Shown here: positions 1 to 4,873 of the stretch, in pieces
How the letters are laid out: each line of letters begins with the position of its first letter
Numbering within the stretch: the stretch's first letter is position 1
DNA from: Chloroflexota bacterium
GTDB lineage: Bacteria > Chloroflexota > Limnocylindria > Limnocylindrales > CSP1-4
Length of the DNA stretch: 5,089 nucleotides
NCBI GenBank assembly: GCA_021801545.1
Contig: JAJYXX010000437.1
Location: 1 to 5,089, forward strand
Direction of reading: 5' to 3'
Notes under the pieces: generated by a model
Seen by the model: the letters and a program-made list of their open reading frames with translations, nothing else
What the model was told of the DNA's origin: nothing
The model's database searches: none
Position numbers and translations under genes: made by a program

Positions 1-84
1 GCGAAGGGGCGCCGGGTACCGTCGTCTCCGGAAGCGACCGCCGCCGCGGGAAAGCATGGATCCGGGGCCACGTTCGGGGACAGC

Positions 85-345
85 ATGCCGGAGATCAGCC
101 GGTTCTACGGAATCGTGGTCGCGATCCACTACGCCGACCACAACCCGCCCCACTTTCATGCGACTTACCAGAGTCGGACCGTGGAGATCGAAATCCGAAC
201 GCTCGCTATCCTCGATGGGAGCATCTCTGGCCGTGCCCTGGGACTCGTTGCCGAGTGGGCCGCGATGCATCAGGACGAGTTGGCCGAGGATTGGCGGCTT
301 GCCTCAGAAGGCAGGCAGCCGAAGAAGATCGCCCCGCTCGCGTAA
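85..345 (+). CDS. DUF4160 domain-containing protein
   Basis: This 86-residue protein matches the DUF4160 family almost end to end. Visible family features are the N-terminal MPEISRFYGI block, the hallmark DHNPPHFHA segment (residues 18-26) with two histidines, a central strand region (VEIEIRTLAILDG), a helix with the EWAAMHQDEL pattern, and the C-terminal KKIAPL tail. Family members are normally about 80-90 residues, so it looks complete. The ATG at 85 begins exactly at the conserved start of the family and has a weak purine-rich GGGGA four bases upstream. The DUF2442 gene follows after 12 bp in the same frame, so the two are probably co-transcribed. The biochemical function is unknown. DUF4160 genes commonly lie beside DUF2442 genes and the pair has been suggested to behave like a toxin-antitoxin unit. 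That role is inference here. Family assignment is confident; function is not. Confidence 0.9.
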   Translation: MPEISRFYGIVVAIHYADHNPPHFHATYQSRTVEIEIRTLAILDGSISGRALGLVAEWAAMHQDELAEDWRLASEGRQPKKIAPLA

Positions 346-357
346 CATGGGCATATC

Positions 358-663
358 GTGTTGCTTGTTCGATCTGCCGAGGCGCTCGAGGACTACTGGG
401 TGCGCCTGACCTTGACCGATGGGTCACAGGTCGAGCGCAACGTACGCGCCCTCCTGCGCGGCCCGGTCTTCGAACCCATCAGGTCCGACTACCGTCGCTT
501 CCGACGAATCCGGGTCCGTGGTGGGACGGTCGAGTGGCCGGACCAACTCGACCTCGACCCCAACGTCCTGATCTGGAACGGACCGCGGCCTCGGGACCCC
601 GATGCGCGGCCGGAGAAGCGGCTCGAACTCACGCACCCGAGCGAGCTCGTCGCCGCTCCGTAA
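358..663 (+). CDS. DUF2442 domain-containing protein
   Basis: This 101-residue protein carries the DUF2442 pattern: a short beta strand followed by a TDGSQVERNV turn (residues about 20-29), a variable middle with GPVFEPIRSDYRRFRRIRV (about 35-53), and the closing GTVEWPDQLDLDPNVLIW segment (about 56-73), which matches the usual 'gtieWpngaDl.p..Ly' end of the family. The last ~28 residues, rich in Pro, Arg and Glu, extend beyond the core domain. The start is GTG at 358. It lies 12 bp after the TAA of the DUF4160 gene and in the same frame, with only a weak TGGG upstream, so translation may be coupled to the upstream gene. No catalytic residues are evident. It could be the partner (antitoxin-like or adaptor) of the DUF4160 protein, which is inference from gene pairing. 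The gene converges on the macro-domain gene with only 16 bp between their stops. Confidence 0.85.
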   Translation: MLLVRSAEALEDYWVRLTLTDGSQVERNVRALLRGPVFEPIRSDYRRFRRIRVRGGTVEWPDQLDLDPNVLIWNGPRPRDPDARPEKRLELTHPSELVAAP

Positions 664-679
664 ACGTCGCCCGGGCTGG

Positions 680-1231
680 TCAAGCCTGCCGAAGCGCCTC
701 GAGGGCCCGCTCGAACACCTCGTAGGAGTCGGCCGAGAAGAGCACGAACGTTGCCCGCTCGAGTGTCGTGGTCCCGGCGAGGTGATCGCGGACCGCGGCC
801 AACGCAACCCGAGTGGCCTCCTCGAGCGGGTAACCATAGACGCCGGTGCTGATCGCCGGGAACGTGATCGTCCGGGCGCCGAGGCTGCTCGCCAGCTCGC
901 ACGAGGTCCGGTACGCGGCCGCGAGGAGCTCCGGCTCTCCCGCCCTGCCGCCCCGCCAGACCGGCCCGACGGCGTGGATCACCCAGTGAGCCGGCAGGTT
1001 CCCGGCGCCGGTGACGACGGCGCTCCCGGTCGGGCAGTGGCGGTTCGGGCCGTAGCGCTCGCGAAGCTCGGCCATGATCGACGGTCCACCGGCCCGGTGA
1101 ATGGCACCGTCGACGCCACCCCCGCCGACGAGCGCGCTGTTCGCCGCATTCACGATCGCGTCGGCCGGGATCGTCGTGATGTCGCCCCGGGTGATCGCGA
1201 GAATGCGATCACCGATCCGCAGTTCGTCCAC
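680..1231 (-). CDS. Macro-domain protein, O-acetyl-ADP-ribose deacetylase (YmdB/MacroD type)
   Basis: This macro-domain hydrolase of about 183 residues is the usual size for E. coli YmdB-like proteins. Known members remove the acetyl group from O-acetyl-ADP-ribose (a by-product of sirtuins) and hydrolyse mono-ADP-ribose from acidic residues in the cytoplasm. The motifs run in order: RGDIT (about 15-19), AIVNAANSAL (about 25-34), GGGGVDGAIHRAGG (36-49), CPTGSAVVT (66-74), IHAVGPVWRGG (85-95), and PAISTGVYGYP (125-135), which binds the phosphates. By alignment with YmdB the catalytic pair is Asn31 and Asp41, ten residues apart as in YmdB N25/D35, so the active site looks intact. GTG at 1231 is preferred as start because a strong GGAGGT lies six bases upstream. 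A GTG two codons earlier (1237) would abut that site. The gene is divergent from the thioesterase and convergent with the DUF2442 gene. No DarT-like toxin or sirtuin is nearby, so the physiological substrate is unknown. Confidence 0.93.
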   Translation of the reverse strand: MDELRIGDRILAITRGDITTIPADAIVNAANSALVGGGGVDGAIHRAGGPSIMAELRERYGPNRHCPTGSAVVTGAGNLPAHWVIHAVGPVWRGGRAGEPELLAAAYRTSCELASSLGARTITFPAISTGVYGYPLEEATRVALAAVRDHLAGTTTLERATFVLFSADSYEVFERALEALRQA

Positions 1232-1237
1232 GAGCAC

Positions 1238-1243
1238 ACCTCC
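1238..1243 (-). promoter_or_regulatory. Ribosome binding site of the macro-domain gene
   Basis: The minus strand reads GGAGGT here, a near-perfect anti-Shine-Dalgarno match. It is the strongest such site in the window. It lies six bases from the GTG at 1231 and directly abuts the GTG at 1237, so it favours the shorter start. The other genes in the window have weak or no Shine-Dalgarno sequence. Confidence 0.7.
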
Positions 1244-1265
1244 ACGCTCACGAGTCCGCCGGGGT

Positions 1266-1346
1266 CGGGCACCGGGCCACAGTCGGGCACCGGGCCGGGG
1301 TTACGGTCTCGCGGGCACCGGGCCGGGGTTACGGTCTCGCGGGCAC
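1266..1346. repeat. 28-bp exact tandem repeat in divergent intergenic region
   Basis: Two exact, abutting copies of a 28-bp unit occupy 1284-1311 and 1312-1339, followed by the first seven bases of a third copy (1340-1346). The unit begins CGGGCACCGGGCC and continues GGGGTTACGGTCTCG. The 13-bp head of the unit also occurs once more at 1266-1278, separated by ACAGT, giving an 18-bp spacing before the first full copy. The array sits between the divergent starts of the macro-domain gene (1231) and the thioesterase (1412). It is not itself part of a convincing coding frame, although an open frame antisense to the macro gene runs through it. It could be a repeated operator site or simply a slippage product. 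The sequence shows the repeat directly; a regulatory role is inference. Confidence 0.9.
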
Positions 1347-1399
1347 GCACGCCTCTCCGGCGGGCGCCTCCCGGTCCACCTCGCCTTGTCCCGACGACA

Positions 1400-1411
1400 T
1401 ACCATCAGCCC
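1400..1411 (+). promoter_or_regulatory. Probable leaderless promoter (-10 element) of thioesterase gene
   Basis: TACCAT at 1400-1405 fits the TANNNT form of a -10 element and ends six bases before the ATG at 1412. Transcription would therefore start at or very near the start codon. There is no Shine-Dalgarno sequence before this ATG (the bases are CAGCCC), which agrees with leaderless expression as is common in high-GC Gram-positive and related bacteria. No convincing -35 hexamer is seen at 16-18 bp; TTGTCC at 1386-1391 is too close. This is moderate evidence only. Confidence 0.4.
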
Positions 1412-1945
1412 ATGCAGATCGAACTCGGCGGCCCCACCGGCCGCAAACCGCCCTTCCGCTACTCGGCCATCACCCGCGTCTGGTTCTCCGACACGGACGC
1501 CCAGGGTGTCGTCTACTACGGCCGCTACCTACCCTACTTCGATTTCGCCCGGGTGGAGTACCACCGCCACCTCGGGCTGATCAGCCTCCAGGCCGGCGAA
1601 CACGAGTTCGTCATGCGCGCCTCGAACGTCAGCTACGAGGCACCGGCCCGCTTCGACGACCTCCTCGAGGTCTTCATCCGGACCACGCGGATCGGGCGCT
1701 CGAGTGTCAGCCAGGAGTTCGCCGCCTACCGGATCGACGACGATCGCCTGATGTGCACCGCAACCCAGACGCTCGTCCTGATCGACGTCGCGACCCGCCG
1801 GTCGATCCCGGTACCGGACGACTTCCGGCGAACGGTCGCCGGGTTCGAGGGGCCGGAGCTCGACGCGGGCCTCGATCCGACCTCGAGCACGGGATCGACC
1901 GACTGCCCGCCCGACAACCGGGACGACGGCCACCTCGGGCGATGA
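1412..1945 (+). CDS. Acyl-CoA thioesterase, YbgC/4-hydroxybenzoyl-CoA thioesterase-like
   Basis: This 177-residue hot-dog fold thioesterase hydrolyses the thioester bond of an acyl-CoA in the cytoplasm. The signature SDTDAQGVVYYGRYLPYFDFAR (split across residues 26-47) aligns with E. coli YbgC's EDTDAGGVVYHASY segment and places the catalytic aspartate at Asp29. Further matches are the FVMRASNVSYEAPARFDDLLEV region (about 66-87), equivalent to the YbgC strand with 'YYAPARLDD', and a later TQTLVLIDV strand. The core ends near residue 145. The last ~30 residues are Asp-, Ser- and Thr-rich and probably disordered. ATG 1412 is chosen because the domain begins soon after it and a leaderless-type -10 lies just upstream. 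The same frame is open far upstream (to 602), but that part is antisense to the macro gene and is not protein-like. Tol-Pal genes, the usual YbgC neighbours in Proteobacteria, are absent, so the substrate (short-chain or aromatic acyl-CoA) is unknown. Confidence 0.9.
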   Translation: MQIELGGPTGRKPPFRYSAITRVWFSDTDAQGVVYYGRYLPYFDFARVEYHRHLGLISLQAGEHEFVMRASNVSYEAPARFDDLLEVFIRTTRIGRSSVSQEFAAYRIDDDRLMCTATQTLVLIDVATRRSIPVPDDFRRTVAGFEGPELDAGLDPTSSTGSTDCPPDNRDDGHLGR

Positions 1946-2127
1946 CGAGCCGGAGAGGTCGCCGGGCGCAGCGCCGGCCGGCACCACGACCGAGTCAACC
2001 CACCAGCCGCCGGGCGGGTCGGCGGCTGCTCGTCCTCGTTGCGATCGCCGCCCTCGTCCTCCTCGCGCTCGCGACCGGGACGGTCGTCACCGCCCCGGTC
2101 GGGCCGTCGGGGAGCCCGATCCCCTGA
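1942..2127 (+). CDS. Small single-span membrane protein, 61 aa, hypothetical
   Basis: This short ORF starts at an ATG that overlaps the thioesterase stop codon (ATGA at 1942-1945), the classic arrangement for translational coupling. The product has a strongly basic N-terminus (about twelve Arg in the first 28 residues), then one hydrophobic segment LLVLVAIAALVLLALATGTV (about 29-48), then a short Pro/Gly/Ser-rich tail. By the positive-inside rule the N-terminus would be cytoplasmic and the tail outside. From codon 18 onward almost every third base is G or C, like the neighbouring genes. I do not recognise a family. It could be a small membrane adaptor or a non-functional ORF; an uncleaved signal-like anchor is also possible. 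Its support comes from the coupling, the codon bias and the well-formed membrane segment, not from homology. Confidence 0.5.
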   Translation: MTSRRGRRAQRRPAPRPSQPTSRRAGRRLLVLVAIAALVLLALATGTVVTAPVGPSGSPIP

Positions 2128-2154
2128 CCGGTAGACGCGCCGCTCGGGGCCGCC

Positions 2155-2199
2155 CGGGCGCCGACGCCCAACGGCGCAGGCGCCCGACGGCGCAGGCGC
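2155..2199. repeat. GC-rich inverted and direct repeats between convergent genes (possible terminator)
   Basis: The 79-bp gap between the micro-ORF (ends 2127, plus) and the deacetylase (ends 2207, minus) is packed with short repeats. ACGGCGCAGGCGC occurs twice, at 2171-2183 and 2187-2199, with a 16-bp period. CGGGCGCC at 2155-2162 is an exact inverted match to GGCGCCCG at 2179-2186, and GCGCCG (2158-2163) pairs with CGGCGC (2172-2177) around an 8-base loop. Both folds are self-complementary on either strand, so the region could end transcription from both sides. There is no T-run, so it is not a classical intrinsic terminator. The repeats are seen directly; termination is inferred from their position. 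Confidence 0.45.
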
Positions 2200-2206
2200 G
2201 CCGCGC

Positions 2207-3058
2207 TCACAACGCGATCGGGCGTCCCCGTAGGTCGATCCGTCGCCCGTCCACCGGCTGCACCCGGCCCTCGCCGAGCCGCAGCCCCGTCCCCTCGATG
2301 AGCTCGGGGATCGTCACGAACCCGAACCCGCGCGCCCGGTAGCCGGCGATGATCGCCGGCAGGGCATTCACGGTCTGGCGCGGCCCGCAGTGCATCAGGA
2401 TGATCGAGCCGTTCGTGCCGCGCCCGGCCCGTTCGGCGATCACCGCGGCCGACGGCCGGGCCCAGTCGCGCGTGTCGATGTCCCAGAGGACGAGCGCCGC
2501 GTACCCCTCCTTGCCCGCGGCGCGCGCCGTCGTGGCGTTGAAGGCCCCGTATGGCGGACGGGCGTACGGGATCGCCACCGCCCCGATGATCGGCTCGACG
2601 ATCCGGCGCCAGGCACGGAACTCGTAGCGCACGGTCCCCTCGGCCAGGGGCACGAGGTCCGGGTGGGAGAGCGTGTGGTTGCCGATCGGGAACCCGGCCG
2701 CGGCAACCGCCACCCACAGGTCGGGAGAACGCCGGACCGCGTAGCCATACGGGAAGAACGTCGCCGGGACACCCTCCTGGCGCAGCGCCCGGACGAGGGC
2801 GAGGACGGCCTCGCGGTCACGGCAGTCGTCGAACGTAAGGGCGACGACCGGCCGGCTGCGGGGCCCGTGGCGGACGATCCGGGCAGGCGCCGGTTCGACC
2901 TTGATCGACGGTGCAACCCCGGACGCCGGCTCGACGCCGAGGGCTGGGCCGGCTGCGACGAGGACGGCCAGCGCGCCGACGGCCAGGGCGACGATGACGG
3001 CCCCCGACAGCCGGCGGCGGCGGGGCAACGATGCGGAACGGAGGACCGGGCGTGACAT
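2207..3058 (-). CDS. Exported polysaccharide deacetylase (NodB domain, carbohydrate esterase family 4)
   Basis: This 283-residue protein has an N-terminal signal peptide or anchor (basic RRRRLSG, then hydrophobic residues about 19-40, with a possible cleavage after the Ala-Leu-Gly at 39-41) and a NodB domain from about residue 70. All five family motifs are present: TFDDC (75-79; catalytic base Asp77, metal ligand Asp78), HTLSH (128-132; metal ligands His128 and His132), RPPYG (167-171), DIDTRDW (193-199), and IILMH (219-223; His223). The metal-dependent N- or O-deacetylase site therefore looks complete. Members act outside the membrane on chitin, peptidoglycan or other N-acetylated glycans; the substrate here cannot be told. 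Unusually, Gly after TFDD is replaced by Cys79, and Cys224 follows the last motif. These are the only two cysteines. The C-terminal ~30 residues form a small extra strand region. The start ATG has no clear ribosome site. The AlsS-like gene lies 96 bp upstream on the same strand. Confidence 0.92.
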   Translation of the reverse strand: MSRPVLRSASLPRRRRLSGAVIVALAVGALAVLVAAGPALGVEPASGVAPSIKVEPAPARIVRHGPRSRPVVALTFDDCRDREAVLALVRALRQEGVPATFFPYGYAVRRSPDLWVAVAAAGFPIGNHTLSHPDLVPLAEGTVRYEFRAWRRIVEPIIGAVAIPYARPPYGAFNATTARAAGKEGYAALVLWDIDTRDWARPSAAVIAERAGRGTNGSIILMHCGPRQTVNALPAIIAGYRARGFGFVTIPELIEGTGLRLGEGRVQPVDGRRIDLRGRPIAL

Positions 3059-3060
3059 GG

Positions 3061-3073
3061 GTCTCGGTGAGAC
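3061..3073 (-). promoter_or_regulatory. Short hairpin immediately before the deacetylase start codon
   Basis: GTCTC-GGT-GAGAC is a perfect 5-bp inverted repeat with a 3-base loop, ending two bases before the deacetylase ATG on the minus strand. It occupies the place where a ribosome binding site would be expected, and no Shine-Dalgarno sequence is visible. A competing pairing CTCGG/CCGAG also exists nearby (3063-3067 with 3079-3083). It may modulate translation, but a stem this short can also arise by chance in GC-rich DNA. Confidence 0.3.
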
Positions 3074-3154
3074 GCGCGCCGAGCCGGTCGTGCGACGGAG
3101 GCCAGGCTCAGCCAGGGCGACCGTCGGTTGCCAGCCGCCGCGTTCCCACCGCTC

Positions 3155-4873
3155 CTATCCCGCCGAGGAGAGCGCCCCGAGGCGCTCGGTCAGGCGCAGG
3201 TTCTCGCGATAGTCGATCGGTACCTCGACGAGCGACGGCCCGTCGACCGCGAGGGCGCGCATCAGCGTCGGGTAGAGGTCCGCTGCCGATGACGGCCGGA
3301 AGCCGGCGATCCCGAACGACTCGGCATAGGCGACGAAGTCCGGGTTCCCGAACTCGACCCCGAACGGCTGACCGAACTCGTTGCGCTGCTTCCAGTCGAT
3401 CAGACCGTAGCCGTCGTCCCGCCAGACGACGACCGTCACGTTCGCCCCGATCCGCTTCGCCGTCTCGAGCTCCTGCGAGTTCATCAGGAACCCGCCGTCA
3501 CCACAGAGCGCCACGACCCGCCGCTCCGGGTGGACGAGCTTGGCTGCGATCGCGCCCGGCAGCGAGATCCCCATCGCCGCGAACCCGTTCGAGATGATGA
3601 CGGTGTTCGGCTCGTACGCCTGATAGAGCCGAGCGACCCAGACCTTGTGGGCACCGACATCGCTCACCACGATGTCCTGCGCTCCGAGCGCGCGCCGGAG
3701 ATCGACGATCGCGCGCTGGGGCTTGATCGGCCACGAGTCGTCGGACTCGAACGCCCCGAGCTCGGCGAGGAGCTGCGTCCGCAGGTCGGCGTGGACGAGC
3801 ACCTCCTGCGCCTCGTGGCGGTCGGCCGCGTCCCGGCCGCCGATCCCATGCGGCAGGACGGCCGCCACGAGGCGCCGGAGCGAGCCGTCGATGTCGCCGA
3901 TCAGCTCCACCTCCGGCCGATAGTTCGCGTCGACCTCGGCCGGCTGCGTGTCGATGTGGACGATCTGCTTCGAGCCGTCCGGGTTCCAGCGCGACGGCGC
4001 GTACTCGACGAGGTCGTAGCCGACCGCGACGACGAGGTCGGCCCGGTCGAACCCCGACAGGACGTGGTCGCGCGCCTGGAGCCCGACCGCCATCAGCGAG
4101 AGGTGACTCCGATCGTCGATCGCACCCTTGCCCATGAACGTGACCGCGACCGGGACGTGGAGTCCGCGCGCGAACGCCCGCAGCTCAGCCGAGGCGCGCC
4201 GGCGGAGCACGCCGTTGCCGGCCAGGACGAGCGGCCGCTCGGAATCGGAGATCAGGCGGGCGGCGTGGGCGATCGCCTCGTCGGTCGGTTCGGGGAAGTA
4301 GGCGTGGCCGGGCGTCAGCGGCCGGACACGGACCGGATCCGCGTGGGTTGCTGCGAGGTCCTCGGGCAGCTCGATGTGGGTGGGGCCAGGCTTCTCGAGC
4401 GTCGCGACCCGGAACGCCTTGCGGACCACCTCCGGGATCGTCTCGACCCGCTCGATCCGCCGGTTCCACTTCGTCACCGGTTCGAGCATCCGGACGATGT
4501 CGACGAGCTGGTGGGCCTCCTTGTGGAGCTTGTCCGAGCCGGTCTGGCCGGTGAGCGCGACCATCGGCGCGTGATCGAGGTACGCGTCCGCGACGCCCGT
4601 GACGAGGTTCGTCGCGCCCGGGCCGAGGGTCGCCAGCGCGACCGCCGAGCGTCCGGTCAGGCGGCCGTGGACGTCGGCCATGAACGCCGCCCCCTGCTCA
4701 TGGCGGGTCGTGACGTGGCGGATCCGGTCGGTCCGGGAGAGGGCGTCGAGGAGGTCCATCGTCTCCTCGCCGGGCACGGAGAAGACGTACTCGCACCCCT
4801 CCGCCTCGAGGCACTCGACGAGCAGGTCGGCGGCGGTGCGGGGCCGGTGGGCAGAGGGACGGACGGGCGTCAT
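3155..4873 (-). CDS. Thiamine-diphosphate enzyme, acetolactate synthase large subunit-like (AlsS-related)
   Basis: This 572-residue protein has the three domains of the acetolactate synthase family: an N-terminal pyrimidine-binding domain (about 12-175), a central domain (about 195-335) and a C-terminal diphosphate-binding domain (about 385-555). The catalytic glutamate is Glu59 in RHEQGAAFMA, followed by the conserved GRLTG and LGPGATNLVTGVADAYLDHAP blocks. The region 284-328 (VGYDLVEY, WNPDG, IVHIDTQPAEVDANYRPEVELIGDI, in parts) and the block 405-440 with SDVGAHKVW and EPNTVIISNG closely follow Bacillus AlsS, which is also about 570 residues. The cofactor motif is GDGGF (458-462) ending in WRDDGYG (484-490). 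The known family reaction joins two pyruvates into acetolactate with release of CO2, in the cytoplasm. No IlvN/IlvH regulatory subunit is nearby, which fits a catabolic-type or stand-alone enzyme. Several active-site positions differ from AlsS, so the true substrate is uncertain. The start ATG has only a weak AGG upstream. Confidence 0.88.
   Translation of the reverse strand: MTPVRPSAHRPRTAADLLVECLEAEGCEYVFSVPGEETMDLLDALSRTDRIRHVTTRHEQGAAFMADVHGRLTGRSAVALATLGPGATNLVTGVADAYLDHAPMVALTGQTGSDKLHKEAHQLVDIVRMLEPVTKWNRRIERVETIPEVVRKAFRVATLEKPGPTHIELPEDLAATHADPVRVRPLTPGHAYFPEPTDEAIAHAARLISDSERPLVLAGNGVLRRRASAELRAFARGLHVPVAVTFMGKGAIDDRSHLSLMAVGLQARDHVLSGFDRADLVVAVGYDLVEYAPSRWNPDGSKQIVHIDTQPAEVDANYRPEVELIGDIDGSLRRLVAAVLPHGIGGRDAADRHEAQEVLVHADLRTQLLAELGAFESDDSWPIKPQRAIVDLRRALGAQDIVVSDVGAHKVWVARLYQAYEPNTVIISNGFAAMGISLPGAIAAKLVHPERRVVALCGDGGFLMNSQELETAKRIGANVTVVVWRDDGYGLIDWKQRNEFGQPFGVEFGNPDFVAYAESFGIAGFRPSSAADLYPTLMRALAVDGPSLVEVPIDYRENLRLTERLGALSSAG

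Noticed and set aside
1..84. End of an upstream gene or promoter of the DUF4160 gene
   Set aside because: No domain, convincing stop context or -10/-35 pair could be recognised in these 84 bases; an ATG at 56 opens only a shadow frame over the DUF4160 gene.
680..1231. Macro domain as the antitoxin of a DarTG DNA ADP-ribosylation system
   Set aside because: The motifs match the YmdB/MacroD class rather than the DarG/TARG1 class, and there is no DarT-like toxin beside it; the neighbouring DUF2442 gene is convergent and unrelated.
1266..1346. A miniature CRISPR array
   Set aside because: The 28-bp units abut directly with no spacers and no cas genes are present, so this is a tandem repeat.
602..1411. 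Upstream extension of the thioesterase frame to give a 447-residue protein
   Set aside because: The first 270 residues are antisense to the macro-domain gene and translate the 28-bp repeat as low-complexity Gly/Pro/Arg sequence. The thioesterase fold begins just after ATG 1412, where a leaderless-type -10 is found.
1995..2717. A 240-residue minus-strand frame overlapping the deacetylase
   Set aside because: It runs in another frame of the same strand as the NodB gene, which has all five catalytic motifs. The alternative translation is Arg/Gly/Pro-rich without domain features.
2207..4873. A functional operon linking the AlsS-like enzyme and the deacetylase
   Set aside because: They share a strand and a 96-bp gap, so co-transcription is possible, but one is a cytoplasmic 2-oxoacid enzyme and the other an exported glycan deacetylase, and nothing in the sequence ties their functions together.
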